Source: Proteocatella sp041738345
GTDB lineage: Bacteria; Bacillota; Clostridia; Peptostreptococcales; Filifactoraceae
NCBI GenBank assembly: GCA_041738345.1
Contig: JBGSPX010000035.1
Coordinates: forward strand, 5,435 to 69,434
Direction of reading: 5' to 3'
DNA length: 64,000 bases
Shown: positions 16,841 to 25,914 of the stretch, piece after piece
Numbering within the stretch: position 1 is the first letter of the stretch
How the letters are laid out: the number at the start of each line of letters is the position of its first letter
Notes under the pieces: model-generated
Databases searched by the model: none
What the model was told of the DNA's origin: nothing
What the model saw: only the letters and a program-made list of their open reading frames with translations
Translations under genes and position numbers: made by a program

Positions 16841-17851
16841 ATGGATAATATAAACCAATTTGAATTTTTAAAAGAGATATTTGAAAATGAGAAATATTTT
16901 ATAGTTACTTCCCATACAGCTCCGGATGGGGACAATGTGGGTTCGTCGGTAGCGGTAACACAATATCTTAGGGAAATGCATAAAAAAGCATATCATGTAA
17001 TAGATGATAGCATTCCAGATAATCTATATTTCTTACTTGAAGGGCATAAGCTTTTTACAAGTGAGCAATTCTTAGAAATTGAAAAATATGATTGCTTAAT
17101 TAAAAGTAAAGATTATGTATTAATTGTATTAGATACAGCGGATCGTGATAGAATTTGTATATCAAATGAGTTTATAGAAAATGCTAAGTATATAGTTAAT
17201 ATAGATCATCATGTATCAAATACTAGATATGGAAAAATAAATCATATAGAGCCTGAGATAAGTTCAACTTGTGAACTTGTGTGTAAAATACTTAGAAATA
17301 TTGATGAGAAAAAAGTAACTGCAAAAATATCAACTGCTCTTTATACAGGGATATCAACTGATACAGGGAATTTTTTGTTTGATTCTGTAGATGCGTATAC
17401 TTTTGAGTGCGCAAGTTTTCTTACAAAACAGGGAGCAGATAGAGATAGAGTCGCAAATAGAATATATCAAAGTACAACATATAACTATTTGAAATTGACT
17501 AAAGAATCTTTAGAAACGCTAGAACTTCATGATAACATAGGCCTAATGCTTCTTAGCGTAGAAATGCTTGAAAAAAACGGTGTAGATTACAAAGACACAG
17601 ACCCATTAGTTCAAAATGTTATAAATATAGATGGCGTAAGAGTTGGAATTTTGATAAAAGAGCGTAGTGAAAACCTATATAAAATTTCATTTAGATCAAA
17701 AGATAGCACTAATGTATGTGAAATAGCTCAAAAATTTGGTGGCGGAGGTCACAAAAGAGCAGCAGGATGCACGATATATGCAGACTTAGAAACAGTTAAA
17801 AAGAAGGTATTAGAAGCTACAAAGGAGCAGATATGTATAACGGATTTATAA
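16841..17851 (+). CDS. nrnA: DHH-family nanoRNase / pAp phosphatase NrnA
   Basis: 336-residue DHH/DHHA1 phosphoesterase. Catalytic-domain motifs are TSHTAPDGDNVGS (about 24-36), DTADRDR (about 107) and IDHHVSN (about 124); the DHHA1 end carries FGGGGHKRAAG (about 306). NrnA-type proteins degrade 2-5-nucleotide RNAs and 3'-phosphoadenosine 5'-phosphate. Position between rbfA and truB is the standard Firmicute order. Its last 19 bases overlap truB, so translation is coupled. Confidence 0.92.
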   Translation: MDNINQFEFLKEIFENEKYFIVTSHTAPDGDNVGSSVAVTQYLREMHKKAYHVIDDSIPDNLYFLLEGHKLFTSEQFLEIEKYDCLIKSKDYVLIVLDTADRDRICISNEFIENAKYIVNIDHHVSNTRYGKINHIEPEISSTCELVCKILRNIDEKKVTAKISTALYTGISTDTGNFLFDSVDAYTFECASFLTKQGADRDRVANRIYQSTTYNYLKLTKESLETLELHDNIGLMLLSVEMLEKNGVDYKDTDPLVQNVINIDGVRVGILIKERSENLYKISFRSKDSTNVCEIAQKFGGGGHKRAAGCTIYADLETVKKKVLEATKEQICITDL

Positions 17852-18759
17852 ATGTGCTTAAACCTACAGGAATGACATCGAATGATATAGTTGGAAAACT
17901 AAAATACTTTGCTAAAAAATATAGTGGTGAAAAACTTAAGTTCGGTCATACTGGAACGCTAGATCCAAATGCAGCGGGCGTTATGCTTGTATGTGTAGGG
18001 AGAGGCACTAAATTTAGCCAATATGTAACTGAAAAAAAGAAAACGTATATAGGGATTATAAATCTTGGGCAAACGACAGATACTGTAGACACTTACGGAA
18101 TTGTAGAAGAGGCAAGAGAAACATCACTAAAAACAGAAGAAGAAATAGAAGCTATCTTTAAAACCTATCTAGGAAAATCAAAACAGATTCCACCTAAATA
18201 TAGCGCTATAAAAATAAATGGACAAAAATTATATGACCTTGCAAGACAGGGAAAAGAAATACCTGAAATAAAATCAAGAGATATAGAAATTTTTGGAATA
18301 AGTCTTTTGGAATATAATCATCCTAATATAACCTTTGAAGTAGAATGTTCATCAGGTACTTATATCAGAAGTTTAGCAAAGGATATAGGCTCTGATTTAG
18401 GAGAATTAGCTCATCTGGGATTACTTATTCGAAATAAAGTCGATAATTTTAGTATAGATGAAAGCTATACTTTAGAGCAGTTAGAGTGTTTGATGAAAGA
18501 AGGAATTTTCAAAGAGGCAGTTATGGAGATTGATTATGTATTAGATAGATTTCCAAAGCTTATAATAATAAATAGTGCAGAAAAAGCGTATCTTAATGGA
18601 TTAGCTTTAGCTCAAGATAGAATACAGACAAAAATAAAAAAAGATATATCAAATTTAAAGCAAAAGGTATATAATGAGAATGGACAATTTTTAGGAATAG
18701 GCACTTTAAGCCTTGATGAAAATCAAAATTATATTTTAAAATCAGAAACACAAAGATAA
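17833..18759 (+). CDS. truB: tRNA pseudouridine55 synthase TruB
   Basis: 308-residue TruB, which makes pseudouridine 55 in the T-loop of tRNAs. Catalytic Asp44 lies in GHTGTLDPNAAGVM. The family segment QIPPKYSAIKINGQKLYDLA is at about 117-136 and the CSSGTYIRSLAKD segment near 176. AAAGGAG within the nrnA 3' end supports the start at 17833. Confidence 0.95.
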   Translation: MYNGFINVLKPTGMTSNDIVGKLKYFAKKYSGEKLKFGHTGTLDPNAAGVMLVCVGRGTKFSQYVTEKKKTYIGIINLGQTTDTVDTYGIVEEARETSLKTEEEIEAIFKTYLGKSKQIPPKYSAIKINGQKLYDLARQGKEIPEIKSRDIEIFGISLLEYNHPNITFEVECSSGTYIRSLAKDIGSDLGELAHLGLLIRNKVDNFSIDESYTLEQLECLMKEGIFKEAVMEIDYVLDRFPKLIIINSAEKAYLNGLALAQDRIQTKIKKDISNLKQKVYNENGQFLGIGTLSLDENQNYILKSETQR

Positions 18760-18765
18760 AGGAAT

Positions 18766-19689
18766 ATGGATAAAATGACATTCTTAGAATATATAGAAAC
18801 GATAAGGACAAATGGACAAACAGTAGTAACCATTGGGAATTTTGACGGCCTTCATTTAGGACATATGGAACTCATAAATAAAGCGGTATCAATTGGTAGA
18901 ACATATAATCTTGAAAGTATTGCGTTCACTTATGATATTCATCCACTTAGTTATCTCTATTCAAAATCAGTTCATCTTTTAATGAGTAATGAAGACAAAG
19001 AAGAAATTTTATTATCTAAAGGAATAGATAGAGTGCTACATGTACCATTTGATGAAGAAATAAGAAATATGACAAGTCAAGAATTTTGCGATGTAGTGCT
19101 TATAGAAAAATTAAAAACAAAACACCTAGTTATGGGTGCAGATGCGAAATTTGGAAAAGAAAAGCAAGATATATATCATATAAAAGAATACTGCGAACAA
19201 AAAGGAATTGAAGTGCATATAATTCCACTACTTGTTATGGATGAAAAACGAATTTCAAGCTCAACTATAAGAAAACTTGTGGAACATGGAGATATAGAAA
19301 AAGCTAATAAATATTTAGGTAGATATTTTTCTGTAGAAGGCATTGTAGTGCACGGAAAAAAACTGGGAAGAAAAATCGGATATCCTACTGCAAATCTAAT
19401 GATAGAAGGCGATAAAGCAGTGCCAGCTAAAGGGGTTTATGAAACCATTGTAGATATAGACGGAAAAACTTATAGAGGAGCTACAAATGTAGGTACAAAT
19501 CCAACGGTAGGAGACAAATCACTTAGGGTGGAGACCTATGTAATAGATTTCAACGAAGAGTTGTATGGGAAACATATAAAGGTGAGTTTTACTAGAAAAC
19601 TAAGAGATGAAATTAAGTTCAGCAGCATAGAAAAACTTATAGCACAGATGCAAAAAGATGTCGAAAACATTTTAGAAAATACGATTTAA
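18766..19689 (+). CDS. ribF: bifunctional riboflavin kinase / FAD synthetase
   Basis: 307-residue RibF converting riboflavin to FMN and FAD. The N-terminal adenylyltransferase domain has TIGNFDGLHLGH (about 22-33) and the SSSTIRKL segment (about 164-171). The C-terminal kinase domain has GRKIGYPTANL (about 202-212) and TNVGTNPTVG (about 243-252). Both domains are complete. It follows truB by six bases, as usual. Confidence 0.95.
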   Translation: MDKMTFLEYIETIRTNGQTVVTIGNFDGLHLGHMELINKAVSIGRTYNLESIAFTYDIHPLSYLYSKSVHLLMSNEDKEEILLSKGIDRVLHVPFDEEIRNMTSQEFCDVVLIEKLKTKHLVMGADAKFGKEKQDIYHIKEYCEQKGIEVHIIPLLVMDEKRISSSTIRKLVEHGDIEKANKYLGRYFSVEGIVVHGKKLGRKIGYPTANLMIEGDKAVPAKGVYETIVDIDGKTYRGATNVGTNPTVGDKSLRVETYVIDFNEELYGKHIKVSFTRKLRDEIKFSSIEKLIAQMQKDVENILENTI

Positions 19690-19694
19690 AATAG

Positions 19695-19723
19695 TTTACG
19701 AAAATACGGTGATGTGGTATAAT
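19695..19723 (+). promoter_or_regulatory. promoter of rpsO
   Basis: TTTACG (19695-19700), 17-base spacer, TATAAT (19718-19723), with TGG before the -10 (extended -10). Expected transcript start is about 19730. Confidence 0.65.
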
Positions 19724-19729
19724 TATAAA

Positions 19730-19800
19730 GGTTGATTTTGCCTGAAACTAGGACTAACGACACTCCGACGTCAGCCTTGGTCAAGGACATGATTAATAAT
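19730..19800 (+). promoter_or_regulatory. structured 5' leader of rpsO (possible S15 autoregulatory element)
   Basis: The leader begins with GGTTGA (19730-19735), which can pair with TCAGCC (19771-19776) and enclose a small CCT/AGG hairpin. A compact fold near the S15 start fits the known habit of S15 to repress its own translation by binding a mimic of its 16S site. The specific fold here is not proven. Confidence 0.4.
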
Positions 19801-19825
19801 ATAAAAAATAAGAGGAGAAAAGAAA

Positions 19826-20089
19826 ATGACTAAAGTACAAAAAGAACAAATAATCAAAGAATATGCAATTCATGAAGGAGATACAGGATCTCCAGAGGTT
19901 CAAATCGCTATATTAACTTACAGAATAAATGAGTTAAACGAGCATCTTGGCATACACAAAAAAGACCACCACTCAAGAAGAGGTCTTTTAAAGATGGTAG
20001 GAAGCAGAAGAAACCTTCAAAAATATCTAAAAGAAAAAGATCTTACTAGATACAATACACTAATTGCAAAATTAGGATTAAGAAAGTAA
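19826..20089 (+). CDS. rpsO: 30S ribosomal protein S15
   Basis: 87-residue S15 of standard length; diagnostic GDTGSPEVQIAILT (about 20-33) and HHSRRGLLKMVGSRR (about 48-62). Binds the 16S three-way junction early in 30S assembly. GAGGAG precedes the ATG. It has its own promoter, leader and terminator, and is followed by pnp as in most Firmicutes. Confidence 0.97.
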   Translation: MTKVQKEQIIKEYAIHEGDTGSPEVQIAILTYRINELNEHLGIHKKDHHSRRGLLKMVGSRRNLQKYLKEKDLTRYNTLIAKLGLRK

Positions 20090-20097
20090 TAAGAAAT

Positions 20098-20124
20098 AAA
20101 GAGCGGGAGAAAACCGCTCTTTTT
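20098..20124 (+). terminator. terminator after rpsO
   Basis: AAAGAGCGG (20098-20106) pairs with CCGCTCTTT (20114-20122), loop GAGAAAA, T-run. Read-through may feed pnp. Confidence 0.85.
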
Positions 20125-20182
20125 CTATAAATAAAAGTGAAACAAATATCACAGAAGTGTAAGTTATAAAACGGAGGTATCA

Positions 20183-22285
20183 ATGATACAAAAATTTGAA
20201 ATGCCATTAGGCAATGGAAACGTAGAAATAGAAATAGGAAAAGTTGCAGAACTTGCAAATGGAGCCTGCCTAGTAAGAAGCGGAGATACAGTAGTACTTG
20301 TAGTAGCTACAAACTCTAAAAATCCAAGAGAAGGAATAGATTTTTTCCCACTAAGTGTAGACTTTGAAGAAAAACTTTATTCAGTAGGTAAAATACCTGG
20401 AGGATTTATAAAGAGAGAAGGAAGACCTTCAGAAAAAGCTGTACTTACATCAAGACTTATAGATAGACCAATAAGACCATTATTCCCAAAAGGATATAGA
20501 AATGATGTACAAGTAGTAGCTACAGTACTTTCTATAGATCCAGATTTCAACCCAGATACATTGGCTATGATTGGATCATCAATAGCACTTTCGATATCAT
20601 CAATACCATTTAATGGACCAACTGGTTCAGTAGCAGTGGGGCTTATAGATGGAGAGTTCATAATAAATCCAAATCTTGAGCAAAGAGCTATATCACAAAT
20701 GTATCTAGTAGTTTCAGGTACTAAAGATGCTATAATGATGGTAGAAGCAGGCGCAAATGAAATATCTGAAGAAGTTATGCTTAAAGCTATACTTTTTGCA
20801 CATGAGCAAATTAAGAAAATAGTTGCTTTTGTAGAAGAAATAGTTTCAAAAGTAGGAAAAGAAAAAGACGAATATGCAGTATTTGCAGCACCAGAAGAAA
20901 TTGAAGCGGCTGTAATAGCGTATGCAAAAGATAAAATGAAAACTGCTATTCTTACAAAAGATAAATTGGAAAGAATGGAAAATATGGATAAAGTTAAGCA
21001 AGAGACATTAGCTCATTTTGCAGAAATCTATCCAGAAAATATGAAAGCCGTAGATGAAGTAATCTACAAAATAACAAAACAAGGCGTAAGAGAGCTTATT
21101 CTTGTTGATAGAATCCGCCCAGACAACAGAACTATGGAAGAAATAAGACCTATCTGGTGTGAAGTTGGAACACTTCCAAGAACTCACGGAAGCGGACTAT
21201 TTACAAGAGGACAAACTCAAGTATTAAGTATAACAACACTTGGTTCTTTAAGAGATGTTCAGTCAATAGACGGACTTGGCGAAGAAGAAGAAAAAAGATA
21301 TATGCATCACTACAACTTCCCAGCATATAGCGTAGGAGAAGCAAGACCATCAAGAGGTCCAGGTAGAAGAGAAATTGGACACGGTGCACTAGCAGAAAGA
21401 GCGTTAGAGCCGATGATACCATCAAAAGAAGATTTCCCATATGCAATAAGAGTAGTATCAGAAGTACTTTCTTCAAACGGTTCTACATCTCAGGCAAGTG
21501 TATGCGGAAGTACACTATCACTTCTAGATGCAGGAGTTCCGCTTAAAGATATGGTAGCAGGAATTGCAATGGGACTTATAAAAGAAGATGAAAAGCTAGC
21601 GATACTTTCAGATATTCAAGGAATGGAAGATTTCCTAGGAGATATGGACTTTAAAGTAGCTGGAACTAAAAATGGAATAACAGCTATTCAGATGGATATA
21701 AAGATATCAGGAATAGATGAAGAAGTTCTTACAAAAGCGCTTTCTCAAGCAAGAGCAGGAAGAATGCATATACTTTCAGAAATGCAAAAAGCAATCACAG
21801 CGCCAAGAGAAGAAGTTTCTAAATATGCGCCAATGGTTATAAATATGCAGATAAACCCTGATAAAATAAGAGATGTTATAGGTTCAGGCGGAAAAGTAAT
21901 CAATAAGATAATCGAAGAAACAGGCGTTAAAATAGATATCGAAGATGATGGAAAAATATTCATACTTGCAGTAGAAAGAGATATGGGTAAAAAAGCAAAA
22001 GCTATAATAGAAGGTATTGTAGCAGATCCAATTCCAGGAACAATTTACAAAGGAAAAGTTACTAGATTAATGCAATTTGGAGCTTTTGTAGAGATATTAC
22101 CAGGAAAAGAAGGCCTTCTTCATGTATCGCAAATAGATATAAAACGTGTTGAAAAAGTAGAAGATGTTTTAAAACCAGGAGATGAAGTAGAAGTACTTCT
22201 TCAAGAAATTGATGGTCAAGGAAGATTAAATCTTTCAAGAAAAGCAATCCTTCTAAAACAAGAAAAAGAAAAAGAAAATAATTAG
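20183..22285 (+). CDS. pnp: polyribonucleotide nucleotidyltransferase (PNPase)
   Basis: 700-residue PNPase, a phosphorolytic 3'-5' exoribonuclease of the RNA degradosome. Two RNase PH-like domains (about 10-230 and 300-545; FFPLSVDFEEKLYSVGKIPG and RTHGSGLFTRGQTQ), a KH domain (about 552-615, RDVIGSGGKVINKI) and an S1 domain (about 620-690, VTRLMQFGAFVEI). GGAGG precedes ATG 20183. A terminator follows. Confidence 0.97.
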   Translation: MIQKFEMPLGNGNVEIEIGKVAELANGACLVRSGDTVVLVVATNSKNPREGIDFFPLSVDFEEKLYSVGKIPGGFIKREGRPSEKAVLTSRLIDRPIRPLFPKGYRNDVQVVATVLSIDPDFNPDTLAMIGSSIALSISSIPFNGPTGSVAVGLIDGEFIINPNLEQRAISQMYLVVSGTKDAIMMVEAGANEISEEVMLKAILFAHEQIKKIVAFVEEIVSKVGKEKDEYAVFAAPEEIEAAVIAYAKDKMKTAILTKDKLERMENMDKVKQETLAHFAEIYPENMKAVDEVIYKITKQGVRELILVDRIRPDNRTMEEIRPIWCEVGTLPRTHGSGLFTRGQTQVLSITTLGSLRDVQSIDGLGEEEEKRYMHHYNFPAYSVGEARPSRGPGRREIGHGALAERALEPMIPSKEDFPYAIRVVSEVLSSNGSTSQASVCGSTLSLLDAGVPLKDMVAGIAMGLIKEDEKLAILSDIQGMEDFLGDMDFKVAGTKNGITAIQMDIKISGIDEEVLTKALSQARAGRMHILSEMQKAITAPREEVSKYAPMVINMQINPDKIRDVIGSGGKVINKIIEETGVKIDIEDDGKIFILAVERDMGKKAKAIIEGIVADPIPGTIYKGKVTRLMQFGAFVEILPGKEGLLHVSQIDIKRVEKVEDVLKPGDEVEVLLQEIDGQGRLNLSRKAILLKQEKEKENN

Positions 22286-22291
22286 TAAAAC

Positions 22292-22332
22292 AAAAACTAG
22301 CAAGAGACACAGAGTCTTAGGCTAGTTTTTTT
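22292..22332 (+). terminator. terminator after pnp
   Basis: AAAAACTAGC (22292-22301) pairs with GCTAGTTTTT (22321-22330); 19-base loop with a small inner stem; seven Ts at the end. Confidence 0.85.
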
Positions 22333-22350
22333 AGTTTTTCACAAATAATG

Positions 22351-22379
22351 TTTTTAGAAACCCTAATATATGGTAAAAT
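22351..22379 (+). promoter_or_regulatory. extended -10 promoter before ispD
   Basis: TGGTAAAAT (extended -10, 22371-22379) with a weak TTTTTA -35 (22351-22356) at 17 bases. Located after the pnp terminator and 49 bases before ispD. Confidence 0.45.
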
Positions 22380-22427
22380 GAATGAGAATATGTAAAAAAT
22401 TGTTATATGTAGGAAGGACAACGCAAT

Positions 22428-23123
22428 ATGACAAGTGCAGTAATAGTTGCAGCGGGAAAAGGAACGCGGATGAACCATAGTTCCAATCTAAGTAAGCAGT
22501 ATATAGAGATATTGGGAAAAACCGTAGTACTTAGAACACTCGAAAAATTTATAGAATCTGAAGTTATCGATGAGATAGTTATAGTCATAATGAAGGATGA
22601 AGAGGCTTATTTTAGAGAAAATGTATTAAGTAAAATAGATACTAAAAAGCCAATAAAACTTGTTCATGGAGGAAGCGAAAGGTTTGAATCTAGTTACAAT
22701 GGAATAATTGCAACCTCTGAAAATGCTGATATAGTAATTATTCACGATGGCGTAAGACCGTTTATAAAACTAGAAGAAATAAGCGCAGTTGTAGAAACAG
22801 TTAGCAAATTTGAGGCGGCGGTGCTTGCGGTAAAATCAAAAGATACAATAAAAATTGCAATAGATAATATAATAGAAGAAACTCCAAATAGAGACAATGT
22901 ATATATGATACAAACACCACAGGGCTTCAAACGAAAACTGCTGATAGAGGCATATGAACATATGAGGAGTAATAAAGATGATTTTATGCCCACAGACGAC
23001 GCTTCAGTAGTGGAACGATATGGTAAGAAGGTACATATCGTAGAAGGCAGCTATGAGAATATAAAGCTAACTACAGCTTCGGATTTATATTTTGCAGAAT
23101 CTATATTAAAAATGGAGAACTAA
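22428..23123 (+). CDS. ispD: 2-C-methyl-D-erythritol 4-phosphate cytidylyltransferase
   Basis: 231-residue IspD, third enzyme of the MEP isoprenoid pathway. Nucleotide-binding start VIVAAGKGTRMN (about 5-16), IHDGVRPF (about 105-112) and TPQGFKRKLL (about 164-173) identify it. One base separates it from ispF, so the two form an operon. With ispF and ispG in the window the organism clearly uses the MEP route. Confidence 0.95.
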   Translation: MTSAVIVAAGKGTRMNHSSNLSKQYIEILGKTVVLRTLEKFIESEVIDEIVIVIMKDEEAYFRENVLSKIDTKKPIKLVHGGSERFESSYNGIIATSENADIVIIHDGVRPFIKLEEISAVVETVSKFEAAVLAVKSKDTIKIAIDNIIEETPNRDNVYMIQTPQGFKRKLLIEAYEHMRSNKDDFMPTDDASVVERYGKKVHIVEGSYENIKLTTASDLYFAESILKMEN

Positions 23124-23124
23124 G

Positions 23125-23601
23125 ATGAGAATAGGAATAGGATATGATGTTCATGCTTTTGAAGAAGGCAGAAAGCTTATACTTGGCGGAGTAGATGTGC
23201 CTCATACAAAAGGCCTAAAAGGACATTCTGATGCAGATGTACTGCTGCATGCGATAACAGATGCGCTTATAGGTGCACTTGCACTTGGTGATATCGGCAA
23301 GCTTTATCCAGATACAGATAATAAATATAAAAATATAGATTCACGCATACTTTTAAGAGGCGCTTATGAAGAGATAAAAAAACGTGGCTACACAATCGGC
23401 AATATAGATGCGGTGATAGCGGCGCAAAAACCGAAATTAGCAACTTATATAGAAGCAATGAGAATTAATATTGCAAAAGATTTAGAAACTGAAATAGAAA
23501 ATGTAAGCGTAAAAGCAACTACTACCGAAAAGCTAGGCTTTGAGGGCAGAGAAGAAGGCATATCTTCACAAGCAGTAGTACTTTTAGTTAAAAAACAATA
23601 A
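23125..23601 (+). CDS. ispF: 2-C-methyl-D-erythritol 2,4-cyclodiphosphate synthase
   Basis: 158-residue IspF of normal length. Metal ligands are in GYDVHAF (Asp8, His10) and HSDADVLLHAITDAL (His42); C-terminal EKLGFEGREEGI is typical. Cyclizes the CDP-ME phosphate in the MEP pathway. Directly downstream of ispD. Confidence 0.96.
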   Translation: MRIGIGYDVHAFEEGRKLILGGVDVPHTKGLKGHSDADVLLHAITDALIGALALGDIGKLYPDTDNKYKNIDSRILLRGAYEEIKKRGYTIGNIDAVIAAQKPKLATYIEAMRINIAKDLETEIENVSVKATTTEKLGFEGREEGISSQAVVLLVKKQ

Positions 23602-23611
23602 GGAGGCAATT

Positions 23612-23980
23612 ATGAGTTTTAAAATAATCCACAACAATTTCAATGTATTAGATTTAGAAAAGAGTATAGCTTTTTATAAGGAAGCACTTGATATGGAAAT
23701 TCAAAGAGAATTTGAGCCAGAAGATAAAAGTTTTAAGCTTGTATATCTTGGCACTGGAAAAGATAATCATCAACTTGAACTTACATGGCTTAAAGACAGA
23801 AAAGAGTCGTATAACCTAGGCGAAAATGAATTTCATTTAGCATTTGAAGCAGATGATTTTGAGGCAGCTTATCAAAAGCATAAAGCAATGGGATGCATAT
23901 GTTTTGAAAATAAAGATATGGGAATTTACTTTATCGTAGATCCAGATGGCTATTGGCTTGAAGTACTTCCTAAAAAATAG
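23612..23980 (+). CDS. VOC/glyoxalase I family protein
   Basis: 122-residue vicinal-oxygen-chelate protein, close in length and pattern to lactoylglutathione lyases: LDLEKSIAFYKEALDMEI (about 13-30), HQLELTW (about 53), FHLAFEADDFEAAYQ (about 70) and IYFIVDPDGYWLEVL (about 104-118). Metal ligands of the His/Glu type are present. Many VOC proteins have other substrates, so methylglyoxal detoxification is only the default guess. AAGGAGG before ATG; last gene of the ispDF unit. Confidence 0.85.
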   Translation: MSFKIIHNNFNVLDLEKSIAFYKEALDMEIQREFEPEDKSFKLVYLGTGKDNHQLELTWLKDRKESYNLGENEFHLAFEADDFEAAYQKHKAMGCICFENKDMGIYFIVDPDGYWLEVLPKK

Positions 23981-24060
23981 CGTTTAAAAATTAAAAATAA
24001 CTTGCTTTTTTGACGAAAATAGTATAATATATTATGGGTATAAAATTTTAATAATACACA

Positions 24061-24116
24061 CGCTGTGCGGTTTGTAAAATGGTGCCGAAAGGTCTTTTAC
24101 AGAGATAAACATAGCG
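24061..24116 (+). promoter_or_regulatory. structured leader of rpsB
   Basis: TGTAAAA (24073-24079) pairs with TTTTACA (24095-24101), with an inner CC-GAAA-GG tip; CGCT (24061-24064) can pair with AGCG (24113-24116), which touches a GGAGG. A TATAAT lies at 24023-24028. Candidate autoregulatory leader for S2; not matched to a known family. Confidence 0.4.
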
Positions 24117-24140
24117 GAGGAAAAACCGGAGGAAAAAAAC

Positions 24141-24881
24141 ATGAGCGTAGTAAGTATGAAGCAGCTTTTAGAGGCTGGAGTACACTTTGGACACCAAACA
24201 AGAAGATGGAATCCAAAAATGGCAAGATTTATCTTTACAGAAAGAAACGGAATCTATATAATAGATCTTCAAAAAACTGTTAAGAAAATAGAAGAAGCAT
24301 ATGATTTTGTAAGAGAAGTTGCAGAAACAGGAAAACCAATCCTATTTGTAGGAACTAAAAAACAAGCTCAAGACTCAATCAAAGAAGAAGCTGAAAGATC
24401 AGGAATGTACTTTGTAAACGAGAGATGGTTAGGTGGAATGCTTACAAACCACAAAACTATCAAAACTAGAATAGACAGATTAAGAAAACTTGAAAAAATG
24501 CAAGGAGATGGAACATTTGATGTACTTCCAAAGAAAGAAGTAATCAAATTAATGGCAGAAAAAGAGAAGCTTGAGAAATACCTAGGCGGAATCAAAGATA
24601 TGCCAGAACTTCCAGGAGCACTATTTGTAGTTGATCCAAGAAAAGAAAGAATAGCTATCAAAGAAGCACAAAAACTAGGAATACCAGTAGTAGGAATAGT
24701 TGATACAAACTGTGATCCAGATGAGCTAGATTTCCCAATTCCAGGAAATGATGATGCTATAAGAGCAGTGAAACTTATTGCAGGAGCTATATCTCAAGCG
24801 ATAATCGAAGCTAAGCAAGGTGCTATAGAAGTTACATCTGCAGAAGCAGCAGAAGAAGTAGCTCAAACAGAAGAAGCATAA
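24141..24881 (+). CDS. rpsB: 30S ribosomal protein S2
   Basis: 246-residue S2 with MKQLLEAGVHFGHQTRRWNP (about 5-24), IDLQKTV, VGTKKQAQ and WLGGMLTNHKTI (about 95-106) as expected. GGAGG lies 8 bases before the ATG. The C-terminal tail is Ala/Glu-rich. First gene of rpsB-tsf-pyrH-frr. A long hairpin separates it from tsf. Confidence 0.97.
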   Translation: MSVVSMKQLLEAGVHFGHQTRRWNPKMARFIFTERNGIYIIDLQKTVKKIEEAYDFVREVAETGKPILFVGTKKQAQDSIKEEAERSGMYFVNERWLGGMLTNHKTIKTRIDRLRKLEKMQGDGTFDVLPKKEVIKLMAEKEKLEKYLGGIKDMPELPGALFVVDPRKERIAIKEAQKLGIPVVGIVDTNCDPDELDFPIPGNDDAIRAVKLIAGAISQAIIEAKQGAIEVTSAEAAEEVAQTEEA

Positions 24882-24898
24882 TAAAAAGTTGAACTTAC

Positions 24899-24964
24899 AG
24901 TAAGGTATCCTCATAAATTACTCACCCACCAAGGCAAGTGAGGTGGGTTGGGTACCTTACTTTT
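24899..24964 (+). terminator. nested hairpin between rpsB and tsf (attenuator-like)
   Basis: Outer stem AGTAAGGTA (24899-24907) with TACCTTACT (24953-24961); inner stem ACCCACC (24924-24930) with GGTGGGT (24942-24948); ends in TTTT. Likely lowers tsf expression relative to rpsB. Confidence 0.65.
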
Positions 24965-24988
24965 AATATGTATAGGAGGAAGTTTACG

Positions 24989-25903
24989 ATGGAAATTACA
25001 GCTAGTATGGTAAAAGTGCTTAGAGAAAAAACTCAAGCAGGAATGATGGATTGCAAAAAAGCATTAGGTGAAGCAGAAGGTGATATGGATAGAGCAATAG
25101 ATATCCTAAGAGAAAAAGGACTTTCTAAAGCAGCTAAAAAAGCAGATAGAGTAGCAGCAGAAGGCTTAGTAAAATTAGTTATATCAGCAGATAAAAAATC
25201 AGGTGCAGCAGTAGAAGTTAACTCTGAGACAGATTTCGTTGCTAAAAATGAAGAATTTATAGGATTCGTAGAGGATCTTGCTAAGATGGTACTTGAAACT
25301 GCTCCAGCTTCAGTAGAAGCACTAAAAGCAGCAAAATACATGGGTACAGCAGAAACTGTAGAAGAAGTACTTAACGGTAAAATTGCTAAAATAGGTGAGA
25401 ACATGAACCTAAGAAGAATAGCAAGAGAAGAAGCTACAGGCGCAGTTATTGGATACGTTCACGGAGCTGGTAAAATAGCAGTTCTTGTAAACCTTACATC
25501 TGATGCAGCAGCAGAAGAGTTAGAAGAATTAGGAAGAGACGTAGCAATGCAAATCGCAGCTATGAACCCTATGTATATCTCAAGAGATGACGTAGATCAA
25601 AACTACATCGACCATGAAAGAGAAATCCTTACAGCTCAAGCTGTGAACGAAGGCAAGTCAGAAGAGATAGCTAAGAAAATGGTTGAAGGAAGACTTAATA
25701 AACAACTTAAAGAAGTTTGTTTACTAGAGCAAGTATTTGTAAAAGATTCAGATTTCACAGTAAAACAAATCATAGAGAACAAAGCAAAAGCCCTTGGAAA
25801 AGAAATCAAGGTTGCAGGAGTTCAAAGATTTGAAGTTGGAGAAGGAATCGAGAAAAAAGAAGAAAACTTTGCAGAAGAAGTAGCAAAACAATTAGGAAAC
25901 TAA
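24989..25903 (+). CDS. tsf: translation elongation factor Ts
   Basis: 304-residue EF-Ts, the nucleotide exchange factor of EF-Tu. N-terminal UBA-like domain (LREKTQAGMMDCKKAL, about 11-26), core with NSETDFVAKNEEF (about 78-90) and the C-terminal dimerization part. An in-frame ATG lies at 24938 inside the upstream hairpin, but GGAGGA at 24975-24980 and homologues support ATG 24989. Confidence 0.96.
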   Translation: MEITASMVKVLREKTQAGMMDCKKALGEAEGDMDRAIDILREKGLSKAAKKADRVAAEGLVKLVISADKKSGAAVEVNSETDFVAKNEEFIGFVEDLAKMVLETAPASVEALKAAKYMGTAETVEEVLNGKIAKIGENMNLRRIAREEATGAVIGYVHGAGKIAVLVNLTSDAAAEELEELGRDVAMQIAAMNPMYISRDDVDQNYIDHEREILTAQAVNEGKSEEIAKKMVEGRLNKQLKEVCLLEQVFVKDSDFTVKQIIENKAKALGKEIKVAGVQRFEVGEGIEKKEENFAEEVAKQLGN

Positions 25904-25914
25904 ATTGAATTAGT

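Noticed and set aside
24010..24037. TTGACG as -35 of the rpsB promoter
   Set aside because: The TATAAT at 24023 is only 7 bases away and the other candidate -10 sequences match poorly, so no firm promoter pair could be set.
24065..24283. 72-residue ORF overlapping the rpsB start
   Set aside because: Runs through the structured leader and into rpsB in another frame; composition unlike a real protein.
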